From NCBI GenBank assembly GCA_964036045.1, contig OZ038382.1, positions 107,344,578-107,408,577 of the forward strand: DNA of 64,000 bases, read 5' to 3'. The stretch is from Eutreptiella sp. 'Long Island Sound 2002' (Eukaryota > Euglenozoa > Euglenophyceae > Eutreptiales > Eutreptiaceae). The translations under genes were made by a program, and so were the position numbers. The notes beneath the pieces are model-generated. The model was given only the letters and a program-made list of their open reading frames with translations. It had not been told where the DNA came from and ran no database searches. Below, in pieces: positions 10,416 through 21,600 of this stretch. Positions within the stretch are counted from its first letter, which is position 1; each line of letters begins with the position of its first letter.

Positions 10416-11888
10416 AGAGCAAACCCTCGGGGGGGCTCGATAACACCCATGCATGGCAGCGGGTACCCAGGACCATTCCTTGAAGGGGGGGGGGTGTCAC
10501 ATCCTTCTTCAGGCTGATTCCCAGGTTAGGCTGTCAAATCTCACAGTAAGACAGGTACGATGATGTAAAAGCTTGTAGCGCATGTACAGTATCAAGTATC
10601 AAGTCCCGGGTCCTGGCGGCGATTGTTCGGCATCCAAAGGACCCGTTAACCCATACCAGGCGCACCGGGTGCCGGCTGCTACGGTCACCACCACAGTGGC
10701 AGTGGCATACACGGCCAACATAGGCGATACACGACGACCGAGGTGGTCCCACAGGTCGAGAGCGACCACAAGACCCCATCAGGCTACCCCAAGCTTCCCA
10801 AGGCCCGCCGACTGGGGAGAGTCCCCACGGGTCCTTCCTCGGGCGCACCATGTCCATATCCATACGACGCGAGTCCAGAGTGCCACAGCCGAACTCCTTA
10901 AGGGATCTTAAGGGAACTCCTCCTGAAGGGATCGGGCATCAAGGCCCTCTTTTCCCTCGCCCTATTACCACGAAGGCCATACATGAGGGAGTCCTCATGC
11001 AGTGTGGGCGGAGGCGTCGACTCCTCAAACCACCAGTTTCCCAGGCAGACTGACCGAGGTCAGGAGCACCGGAGGCCGCCATCCGACTGCAAGTGCGTCT
11101 GCGAATTGGTAGGCTCACACTGGGACTGACAGTGGCGGACCGCTGGGAGTGTAGTCAGGCAACTGGGCTTCCCGCCAGGCGCCATCAGGATGTCCACATC
11201 ACAGCGAATAGGGCAACACGGTATCACGGGCACTCAAACAGTAGAATATGTACTGAGGTACTGGTCCAGGCTGGACCATATGTAAAAACATGTAAACAGC
11301 GACTCAGGGCGCCTCTGTATCCCGATTCATGGTGAAAAACAGTCCATCCCTTAGCGATGGGCTGATGACACTTAACATACAGATGCACATATCCTGGAGG
11401 GCAGAAAAACAAGCAATAACCTGGGTAAATAGGCGTGTAAACACGCTCTGGACAGAGCGCCAAACCACGCCACGGTCAGGATAAGGCAATGCAGGAGGGT
11501 GGACGGGAAAACGCCTGAGTTCAGGCCATATATAGTCTCGAGACACACGTCGACTGGTCTGGATTCCGCAAGTGTCATGGAACCAGACCACACATCAAAA
11601 AATCGCAATGCCGATGACAGCGGCATCCGTTGCGCAACGTCGTATGGGCTTCAAGGCCCCAAGAGCTCAGAAATATGAAGGTCAGTCGCCCCACCTGGTT
11701 TCCCAAGGATTCAGCAGGGGGGAGGAGTGACGTATAGAAGAAGAGAGGGGCCATCCTCCTCTGGATTCAGCAGGGGGGGGTATATTGCCACTCTGTCACC
11801 GAAATACGAAAGGGAGCAAGCAAGTAAGGGACGATTCGTCGGCCTCACAAGCGCTCAAAACGCATCAGGGGAGAGCTCAGGGCGCTGA
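10416..11888 (-). other. Element C 3' untranslated region
   Basis: About 1.5 kb with no supported ORF. It contains a + strand G-run (10482-10494) followed by TGTCACATCC that looks like a PPT plus LTR start of another, + oriented element; a repeated GGATTCAGCAGGGGGG phrase (about 11706 and 11761); and the 23-base motif shared with B (11627-11649), 239 bases from the pol stop. Confidence 0.5.
11627..11649 (-). promoter_or_regulatory. 23-base motif shared by the 3' regions of B and C (copy in C)
   Basis: Identical to 6087-6109. Here the palindrome CGTTGCGCAACG is preceded by a second potential stem (TGCCG...CGGCA, 11610-11626), which is not preserved in B. Confidence 0.5.
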
Positions 11889-14800
11889 TCAGGCACTCCT
11901 GGCTGCAATCGCCCGGGTGAGTGCTGCCAAGTCCGAAACGTGGATCTTGGTCTTGTGCTTGCGGATGTACTCCATGAAGGGAGTATTGACCCGCGGCACG
12001 AACGAGGAGACGGGTTCCCAGGTGTCGTGGGACGGCCCATAGCCTTGCCAAAGAACCTTTAACTCCAGACCTCCGGGTGCCGAGGCCTTCGGACGCTGAG
12101 CAAGGATCTTTTTGACTGTATAGTCGTCCTGCTCAGCATAGTCGTCGTCCGAATCAGCCTCATGTGCGGCATAGCTCAGGGACACATGTTGGCCACGGAG
12201 GTCGGGTTCCCGCACACGGAGTTGACTCTCGTGGCGCTCCCAGAACTGTCCGCGACCCACCGTGATACGGTAGGTGTCCTCACCAATCCTGCGGACCACC
12301 TCGCCGGGTGTGAACCAGGTTTTGGTGCGGTGGGTGCCCATAGGGCGGGGTCTGATCACCCACACCGGGTCCCCCACCCTGAACTTCTGCGCTGTCGAGC
12401 TCGGGGCGGACTTCTGACGCTCAGCATGCTCCTTCTCGAGCTGCTGGCGGATGTCCCGCGCCGTTTGCTCTTGCCGCGCGAAGAATTCCTTGGCATCCAT
12501 AGCCATGCCATCACCAGACACTGGAAGTCGCCTACCCAGGGGGTCCCTGCCGAACAGAATCTGGTGAGGGGGCAAACCGCCCGGAGTGGGGGTGTCATGA
12601 TGGGCCTTCAGAGCAGGCCACATCTCCTCGAACCAGTTCCGCCGTGGATTGGTGATGTGGATCTTGCGCAGCTTCTCGAACAGCTGCCGTCCAGCCACTT
12701 CAGCACGGCCGTTAGACTGGCTGAGATAGGCGACGCTCTTGGCATGACGTATCCCCATGAGGGAACACATAGCCTTGAACTAGCCACCAGTAAACTGGGG
12801 CCCTCGGTCACTGCAAATGGTGCGGGGGATGTCAAAGACGGTCAGCCAATGACGAATCATCATGACTGCCACTTCCTTGGCAAGCAACCCCTTTTTGCGT
12901 GCCGGAACGGCTACAACGTAGCCGCTGTGGCGGTCCACACAAAGAACCACACAGTCAAAGGTCTCCTTGCCAATGTGCACTTCGGGCATGGAGGAGACGT
13001 CCATGGCCACGCTCTCCATGGGCTGGTCAGGAACCGGGGTCCATTGGGCTTCCCCCTTGACGTTCCGGTTGTCGGGATTGCAGGCCTGGCAGACCCAACA
13101 ACCCTTCCTGACCTTCTTGATGGCGGTGTAGAGAACGATATGGTCGATCTCGAACCGGCGCTGCATGTCAAAGGCTTGCTTCTTGACCCCTGGGTGCAGC
13201 ATGTGGTGGTGCCAAGCTTCGCAAAGCTCGAGCACCCGGGACTCCGGTACTAGCAGCTTACCATTCCGGTAGAGCTTGCCATCTTCCTCGGTCAGCCCCT
13301 TTGGCCACTTCTGCCCGTCGTCAGGGTCGGTCGCAGCCCTATACTCGGCCGCAAACGCCTCAGACTTGGCGTAGTCGTCGGTCCAGTCGTCCTGGAGGCA
13401 AGACTCCGGGAAGAGGTGCTTGTGGGACTCAGCTCCATCAGGGGCGAGTACTCTGACCGCTCTGCTCACCCTCGACGCGAGGGGGGCATCTGCAGCCATG
13501 ACGACGAAGCATTTAGCACCCTCCTCCTCCATCAGGCGCTCCATTTCAATGATCCTCTTGGCTTCAGCGGTCTCAGCCTCATCGCCATGGGCAGAGATAT
13601 CCTGCATCCCCTTGCTGGCGGGATAGGCCCACCTGCTGAGACAGTCCGCCACGTTGTTATCCTTTCCAGGAATATAAACAACCGTAAGGTCAAACTTGGC
13701 CAAGGTCTCGTGCCATCTTGCCCGTCGGGAGGCGGGACCTGAGGGGGTGTCCACGTGCTCCTTGTGCCACGACTGCAGACTCTGATGGTCGGTGCAGACG
13801 GTGACGGGATGGAGGGCTATGTACCCAGCCCATTTCCTGAGAGCCATGACGATGGCATACGCCTCCTTTTCACGGGGCGTCCACGTCCGTTTCTGGCCTT
13901 CCGCCAGGACTCGGCTCCAGAAGGCCACGGGCACGTGCCTCCCGTCGTCAAGCACTTGCTCCAACACAGCGCCAATGGCGTAGTCGGAAGCGTCGGTGCG
14001 CAGGGCGAACCCTCGGTCGGGATCCACGAGGTGCAGACCCACTGCGGATAGCAGCGCCTGCTTCATCCCCTCAAATGCACGGTCGGACTCAGCTGTCCAG
14101 ACCAGAGCCTTCTTGGACCCCTTCTTGGTCTCCTCTCGGTTGCCCTTGACCATGGTCGTCATGGGGGCTGCATACTCGGCATACATTTTGATATACCCCG
14201 AGTAGTAGTTGCAGAACCCCAGATACGCCCGTAGCTCAGAGACTGTTTTGGGCTTTTCCCAGTGCTCAATCGCAGCCACCTTGCCAGGTATGGGCTTTCG
14301 CTGCCCGTTCCCGACCACGTGGCCAGCGAAGACCACCTCGCTTACCGCAATGGTGGCCTTGTCACTGCTGCCCGTGAGTTTGTGCCGAACCAGAAGGTCC
14401 AGCACTCGAGTGACGTCCCTCTCGTGTGCCTCCAGGAGCTCCTCGTAGCTCATACTGGGGTCCCCGGACGCGATGATCACGTCGTCCACGAAGGGGTCCG
14501 CACAGTCGCGCACCGGCTCAAGCAGGTTCTCCAGCATCCGCTGAAAAGCCGCATTGCCGTTGGTAACGCCCATGGGCATCACCTTCCACTGGAGAGGTCC
14601 AAGTGGGGTGCTCATGGCTGTGCAGGCACGGGACTCCTCGGCGAGAGGCATCTGATGATAACCATGTTTCAGGTCAATCACCGTGAAGATCCTCCGCCGG
14701 TGTTGCTTTTGCAGCATGTCCTCAATGAGGGGCAGCGTATAGCTGTCGTGCTGCGTTTGGGCGTTCAGGCCGCGGTAGTCGACCACGAGCCGCCACTCAC

Positions 14801-16871
14801 CGGCAACCTTCCTGGGGACGACGAAGCAGGGAGAGGCCCACTTGGAGTGGCACGGCTCAAGCCAGCCTCTCTGGATGAAGTCACAGAGGATCTTCTCCAT
14901 GGCCTCTTTCCTCTCGCCCCTCAGGGCAAACTCCCGGTGCCGATACACACGGGGGTCCTGCTTCAGTCGTATCTTGGCCTCGCCCTACGGTCCACGCACC
15001 GGTGGGGGAAACACAGGCTTACCGCTGAAGAAGGTATCACCATACTTCTGCTTCAGCCTGGCCCTTAATGCCTGGATCTTGGGGCAGTCATCGGACTCTG
15101 CCTTGGCTTTTCCGGGCACTTGAACCACGGAGCTTACTTGAGGGGTAGCGACCCCGCTCGCTTTCGGCTCAGGCGGTCTTCCCAGGTGGCCCAAGGGGCC
15201 ATCTCTGGTCTTGCCTCCGAATATATCGCCGTAGGTGGGTGGGTTACCTCCGATTGGCTCGTCCTGGCTGGACAGGTGGTCCAGTACCCTCCTTACGAAG
15301 GTATCTCCATCATAGGAACCAGAGACGATCGAGTCCACTTCCCACCAGGCTTTGTCCTGGCCCTTGCCCTCACGCTGGTTTCCCCAGTCGTGAAAGGGCT
15401 GATCCATATACCCCTGAACCAGATCCCACTCCTCGTCAGTGAGGGGCTCTTCCGATTCCGATTCTTCGATGTCAACAGGGGGAACCGCAAAGCATTGCCT
15501 CCAAGGCTCCGCTATGATGCGGTTGACACACACGAAGTCCGTGGTGTCGGCGTGAGCAAGGCCCCCATCCACATAGTGGAATTCCGTTGGCCATCTCTGG
15601 GGTGGCATGGGCTGTCCCTTAGCGTCCTGATAGACACTCTCTCCAGCCGGTAGGACGACCTTGTTTAAGGTCATGTTGGTCAATGAGGCTACCCAATGTC
15701 GGGTACTTTCCTCCTCGGTGCATTCCATAGGAACAACCAGCACTGCCTTGGAGCGGTCCTTGCGAATCTTCGCTATCGCTCTTGGAATGTCCCAACGGGG
15801 GCAATGGATCCACATCAATCCCTGATGCGGACCCCAGTGCTTCTTCCACGCGGAGTCCTGTGCGCTCCAGTACTTCTCACACACCCGCAGATGGGCGGAG
15901 GTTCCTGAAGAGAACGCATCCAGGGCCAGATCCGAAGCTCCCAAGTCCGCGACAACTCGGCTCGCCACTTCCGGCCTTACGCCGTACTCCTGGTTTGCAG
16001 GACCAGTTGGCTCAGTGTCCAGCGCGGCCACTTCGAGCTGATTGCGTTCGGGGTGGATCCATTGGCATTCCACATGGTGCTCAGGTGACGAAAGCCACGA
16101 GAGCTGGTCGTCCTGGTACAGGGTCATGGAGGCCTGGGCCGGGAGGACGCCGGAGTCCGTCTCCATCATGAAGTCGTACCCGACGATCATGTCCCAGTCC
16201 ATCTCGGCCTCGTAGAAGCGACCGTGCAGGAGGATTTCCTTGCCGAGGTCTGGGCGGCTCAGCTCACGATGGTTCACGAACTGCAGCCCAATGGCCGCTT
16301 CCTTCGTGCCTCCCACCATGTACTGGCCGTTCGCCACCTTCAGCCTGACAGGTTTCCGACTGTCGTTCAGACACTCTGGTGGAAGTAGACCAGCCTTGAC
16401 CAAGCTGACTTGAGCTCCCGTGTCGACCAACACGTCGAAAACCTTTTCCACTTCCCCGCATAAGGCACGGACCTTAAGATGCAACTGCCGCTCGCGACCG
16501 ACACGGCGCACGGCGTGCAAACTCAGGATCTCCGGCCGTTCCAGAAGCTCAACAAGCGACTGGTGCAGGTCGTGGACAATGGGCTCGGGCTGCCCATCTG
16601 CAGCATCCAGCTGCGGTCCGGGTGATCCTCCGATACTCTCGGAAAGATCTTGTAGTACATCAAACACATTCTTGGTCGCGAAGGACGGACGGGTGCAAGG
16701 GTTCGTGCCTTCACTTGCCCTCACCCCGCCTCCGCGACCGGGTGCCGGACCGGGCCTTCCGCCCGCGGCAGTCCCCTTGTGTTTATCGACTCCCGACTGG
16801 GATGGTTCGGCGCTTCCCACGTCACCATCCTGCGACCGCCCTAGCTGGGGCCCTTGGCTGCAGGGGCTCCG
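11889..16871 (-). pseudogene. Element C pro-pol: protease, inserted domain, RT, RNase H, integrase, chromodomain
   Basis: One frame of about 1660 codons from the gag TAG to TGA 11889-11891, broken by TAG at 14985-14987 (between protease region and RT) and at 12780-12782 (where B has Trp, FTCGWFKAM). Order: aspartic protease (VDTGAQVSLV); a ~330-residue spacer containing DAFSS...YWSAQDSAWKKHW...KAVLVVP (15723-15930); RT with CADPFVDDVII (about 14481-14500); RNase H (RTDASDYAIGAVLEQ, VCTDHQSLQSW); a degraded HHCC finger (HHHMLHP...CWVCQAC); integrase DDE (MDVSSMPEV, SDRGPQF, NGRAEVAGR); and a chromodomain (VLWQGYGPSHDTWEP). The first in-frame ATG after the gag stop lies beyond the protease active site, so pol depends on Gag translation. 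Confidence 0.88.
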
Positions 16872-16874
16872 CTA
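16863..16874 (-). promoter_or_regulatory. Gag/pol boundary amber codon, candidate readthrough site (element C)
   Basis: Gag ends GAC GCC CCC TAG and the same frame stays open as CGG AGC CCC TGC into the protease. The 12 bases TAGCGGAGCCCC match TAGAGGAGCCCC at the same place in E and F with one difference. Known readthrough sites depend on the stop codon and its 3' context; that it works here is inference. Confidence 0.65.
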
Positions 16875-19800
16875 GGGGGCGTCGGTTGTGGAAGAAGGGG
16901 TGTTCTCCTCCGCATCAACCTCGTTGATGCCCTTCTTCCTTCTTTCGCTGCGAGTAGGCTTCTTGTCCTTGTCCTTGTTCTGGTTATTCTGGTTGTTCTC
17001 CTTGTTCTTGTTGTCCGACCTGGGGACCCAGTTCCGCTTGATCTCCTGGATCTCCTTGGCCAACTCGGTCCCCATCGACGACATCAGCTTGGCCAGCTCG
17101 TCCTTGTCGACCTCCACCTTGGCTTCCCGGATTCCCGCGGGCGCACGCTTCTTCGACCCGTGCGCCTTCTTGTAAGCCTCCGTGTCGGCCTTGTGGACGG
17201 GGCATGTTCGGTGGTCATGGTTGAAGCCTCGCTTCCTCCCATAACACACGAAACAGCCCTGATGGTGAGCTCGTATGAACTCCCCAAAGGACAGCGGAGG
17301 GTCGCCAATGCGGCGAGGGTCCCTCTTCTCCTGCTTCCTCCAACCCTGCTGCAGGGGCTTCCAGTTTCCCGGTTTGCTCCCCGCGCTCAGGTTCCTGGCC
17401 ACGAAGGCACAAACGGCCACCTCGGCGGGCTCATCGTCGTCGTCATCGTCGACGAGAGTCTCATCGCCGCCGGCTCCCGCTGGGTCCATGGCAGCTTCCC
17501 CGCCAGGTCCCTCGCCAACGTAGTGCACGTCGCGGTCGCCGGGCCTGAACCCGCGGGTGTGGTGGAGGTTTCGGTACTCCTTGAGTACTTCCTCGCCAAC
17601 CCACTCCAGGATCTCGTCGCAGCTCATCCGCGCCGGGATGGCCTGCAGACGGATGGTCTGGCCGCTCAACTCACACTCGTCAAGGCGCCACATCGCGGTC
17701 TTCCCGCGATCGCCCGAGACGGTGATGAGAAGAGCGTTCCGCAGGGAGTGCCGTTTGACATCCCGGGCCACGTTCTTCTTCGCCCAAGCCACCACGTTCG
17801 AATGATACTCTTTGGGGAGCATCATCTTGACCGTGTGGTTGGACTTGGCCTGCTTGGATTCCTCCTTGGTGACCCTCTTGATCCATGCTTCCGGCAGCAT
17901 GGAGAGCAGGCGAGCCTGCTCGTCACCCTCGTTCCAATCCTCCACGTTGCGGCGGTGGAGGGTGTATTTCCCTCGGAAGTCCCGCCAATCCCGCAGGCGG
18001 ATCTCCCGTCCATCATGCTCAAGCTTGATGGACTTCCACCGCTTGGCAGCCACCTGCGGAGCGTCCACCCGCTCCTGCTCGTTGAGCCACTTCTTGGCTT
18101 CCTTGAGGGTCTTGATCTTCCCCTCCTTGGTCGCCATGAAGTATAGCTCGCCGAGCACTTCCGGCAGGCGGTACCTGAACCGTCTGAAGACATATCTCTC
18201 CGCATCCACGGGAGGTAGGTCTTCAGTGACGGTCAGCCCCCAATCGTCCAGCTTCTCCAAGAAGCGGTCCAGGTTGAGGGGGTTGCCGTCGTAGATGGGG
18301 GGCTTGATGTCCTTCAAGTCTTCCCACACGGCGGCATCCGCGGCCTTAGAGACCATGAACGCCAGCCGCGAGGTCGACCGAGGTTCCCATCGGCCTCGCC
18401 CACGGACTCCCACGGCCGCCACGTCCATCTCCTCCATCGAATCCCTGTGGCTACGCCGCGGTTCCTCCATGTACGCTGAACCTAGACCTAGTTCACGCCG
18501 TACTCCTTCCATGTACGCATCCTCATCACGGCGCCGGCGGCTGCGTTCAGCGGCCTCCCTTCGTACACCACGGGGCGGGCTGATGTCGAACTCCTCCAGG
18601 TCCAGGTCCAGATCCTCGCCTTCGCCGACATCCCACTCCACGTCTCCTCTGGGGACCTCATCACTGAGTCCACCATAACGTCCACCAGCCATTGGGATTG
18701 GCTCCAGGGCTGGTGCGGGGCGCCGGGGGCGTACCGGTGTCCGCGGTGGAGCACGGCGGTTGCAGTACTCTGCGCTGAGCCACTCATCACGCCAATCCTC
18801 ACTGCCACTGCCGGGCGGCACGCGCTCATTGCGGCGGCCCGCGCTGTGGTGAGAGGGGGCGGTGAGAGAGGGGGCACTGGCGCTGGGGCGACTCCTGGGG
18901 GCTCCGCCGGGGGCGTGGGGTCTGCCTTGACCTGGTCCGGGTCCCCAGCCGTCGTCCGACGAGCCAGACTCCAGAGTGGGTGGTCGCTGCCGACGCTCCC
19001 ACGGGCTTCCAGCGCGTCCAGCCTCTGCTGCAGGCCGCTGACGACGTTGGTCAGCGACTTGGTCTCGGCCCTGGCGATGTCCAGCTCCTTCTGCGCGCGC
19101 GCGGCGACCCTGGAGATGCGAGCCATCTCGCCCTTGCCCGTGTCTACCTCCAGCTCGAGCAACTGGACTCTCCTGCGGAGGTAGACAATCCACTGCCAGG
19201 TGGTATCCGGGTCGCCGTTCCCTGGTGGGTCGTCGGGGTCCCCAGGGGGTCCTCCAGGAGGGCCTCCGCCGGGTCCGCCCGGTCCAGGGGGTCCTCCCCC
19301 GCCCGGTGGTCCGCCTCCAGGGGGTCCACTCGGTGGGCGTCCTCCAGGGGGTCCTGATGGTCCTCCGCCAGGGGGTCCCGGTGGGTCTCCGCCGGGTCGC
19401 CTCGGTGGGTCCGAGGATGGGCGCTTCTTCGCGATGCCGAAGTCCATGTCGTCATCCTCGTCCATGTCGCCCCACCTGGGCGTCTCGGTCTCGGAAGACT
19501 CCGAGCCCCGGTAGGGAGGAGGGAGATCCTCATCCTCACCTTCCGGTTCCATGGGGACATCTCCGCCTCCTCCGCCCGTCCAAGCCACCACTTGGCGATG
19601 TCGGCGGCCTCGTTCATCCCCGTCGCTGGCGGTGAAGAAGGGGTCACTGTCGTGGGGGTGTCCACCCGCTGGCCTCCGCGGCTTCTCGGGGGTCTTCCCC
19701 TTGCCCTTCCTCCGTCGACGGGCGGTGGGGCCACTGCTCCCACTGCTGCCCGTGTCGGCCTCGTCCAGCGTCATCCTGGAGGAGGCGTCCCCTTTGAAAA

Positions 19801-21196
19801 GTTTTCGAAGGGTCTCCACTCGTGATCCTCCCGGGGGAGGCTCGCGGCGGAGTCTGGCCTCTGCCTCCTCCATTGCGGCGGCGGTGGCTGCGGCAGCCCG
19901 CACTTCGGCTTCTTCCCGAGCACGAGCCGCCTCGGCTTCCCGGGCCTGCTGCAGCCGCGCCTTCTGCGCTTCCAACGCTGCCAGCTCCGCCCCCGTCTTG
20001 GCCTTCTCCTCAGCGACCTTCCGTCGCGCGGCCTCGATGGCGTGCTTCTTGGCGGCGTCCGCCTGGGCCTTGGCCGTCGCTTCGGCGTGGGCCCTTTCCT
20101 CTGCCTCCTTCTTTGCCCTCTCTTGGGCAAGCGCCTCTTCCAGCGCCCTCACCTCGGCCTCCTTGCAGGCAATGGCCTCCTGCGTCAGGCGGGCTTCCTC
20201 GTCGGCTGCCGCCAACTCACCGTTGACCTGGGCAGTTGCTGCCCCATGGGCGGCTGCGGCCGTGAGTCCGGCCTCAATGGCCGCCACGGTCCGGGCGTGG
20301 ATGGCCATGTTATGCGCCCACTCCGCAGCCTCCTCCTTGGCGATGCCGACGGCGCCCTCCACGGCAGCGCTGTGCTGCCTGGCCCGTTGCCGGACAACCC
20401 GAAGGTTGCAGGACACCCCACAGACGCGCTCACAGGCGCGTGCCACGTCCCTGTCGGGAGCGACGCTGCTGCTGGAGCTGGCCTGGTCGGCCGGCATCCT
20501 CCCGCGGTGGGCCGACTCCACGTCGCTGCTGGGGCCTGCTGGGGCCTGCTGGGGCCTCAGGAGCAGCGGACGGGGCTTGGCCTTGGTCTGCCTGGCGACT
20601 TTGATGTAGTCGCCAAGGGTGGTGGAGCCGGGGTGATGACCACCATTGGCCCGTTGGGGACTGGGGGCTGGGGTTCCGCCCTTGGCGCCTTGGGCGGCTT
20701 CGGCGGCCAGGGACTCCTGGTACTCCCGCCACTTCCGCTCCCGCTTCCCGTCCCCGGCGGACCGCCTCTCCTTCCCCGGAGACGCGCTGCTGCTGCCCTG
20801 CAGCCTGCGCTCGCTCCCCGGTTGCGGGAAGCTCTTCTCGATCATGTCCCACATGGAGACATTGATCGAGGCGCCCGACGGGTAGGCGTTGGGCTCCTCA
20901 TCCTCCTCAATCCCGTCGGAACGCAGGCCTTCGCCGGGCCTGTCTGGCCGGGTCCACGTCCTCCAGCGCTTGCGGCGGAAGCGGTACTCGTACCCTTCCG
21001 CCCGCAGCCACTCCTCCACTGCCCGCAGGCGGTCCTCCCCCATGTCCTCGCGGAGCTCGAAGCTCCCGGGCATGCCGCCTTCGCACTGGGGGTGGCTGTG
21101 GCGGTAGTGCTGGTCCCAAGCCAACCCACGCAGCAGGCGCGCTGCATGGGGGTGGGGCCGCGGCCACAGCCTACCCGCTTCCTGCCAGTTTACCAT
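16875..21196 (-). pseudogene. Element C gag (coiled coil, Pro-Gly tract, capsid, zinc knuckle), one frameshift
   Basis: The likely ATG is at 21196 (MVNWQEAGRLW); the frame is open further up to 21238 but only from a non-ATG codon. Order: an N-terminal region; an Ala/Glu/Lys-rich coiled coil (about 19830-20400); a basic tract; a collagen-like PPGGP tract (19190-19420); a second short coiled coil; a frameshift near 18850-18950; then capsid-like sequence from YDGNPLNLDRF (about 18290) to a zinc knuckle CFVC...H...C with spacing C-x2-C-x8-H-x4-C (about 17200-17256), and a Lys/Asn-rich tail ending at TAG 16872-16874. YDGNPxNLDxF is shared with E/F Gag. At about 1440 codons it is large for a Ty3/gypsy Gag. 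Confidence 0.8.
19190..19420 (-). repeat. Collagen-like Pro-Gly coding repeat in element C gag
   Basis: Degenerate GGTCCTCCAGGGGG-type units encode runs of PPGGP/GPPGG. Such tracts are prone to slippage and make ORF calls on the opposite strand misleading. Confidence 0.7.
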
Positions 21197-21600
21197 GGCA
21201 GCGGGGGCGTAGTTGGTCTTGAGGTCCTTGGTATGCACTCGTTCAACTCAACGAACTGGTGGTGGTTGTTGAGGCGGGTGCTGCAGCACTGGACTGGGCG
21301 TGCGGCTGGTGCTGGTCAGCCGGTGGTTGTGGAAGTGGTGGACGCGGCCTTGCTGGTCGGCCGATGGCTCTGGTCTGTCCACTTCCTTCACGGTCGCGGC
21401 GCGGTCAGGGCGATGCTCTGGACGGCGCTGCTGGCTCCGTGGCCAACTCGGCGCTGTCGCTGGGTGGCGCTGCGAGCCGCTGCGCTGCGCTGCGAGCCGC
21501 TGCGCTGCGCTGCGAGCTGCGAGCTGCGCCGCGCTGCTCCGGGTTGATGGCCCGGAGTGGCACGCGAGGGCTGGGTAACCCCGCGGCGGTGAAACGCTTT
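21197..21600 (-). other. Element C 5' leader between LTR and gag
   Basis: About 400 bases. Next to the LTR (- strand, from 21600) the sequence is AAAGCGTTTCACCGCC, which lacks the usual TGG start of a tRNA primer site. A 20-bp GC-rich tandem repeat (about two and a half GCGCTGCGAGCCGCTGCGCT units) lies at about 21466-21530. Confidence 0.6.

Noticed and set aside
20042-21547. Long + strand ORF opposite element C gag (501 codons)
   Set aside because: Leu/Gly/Arg-rich shadow of the gag coiled-coil coding region in GC-rich DNA; no domain or motif, and it runs out of the leader repeats.
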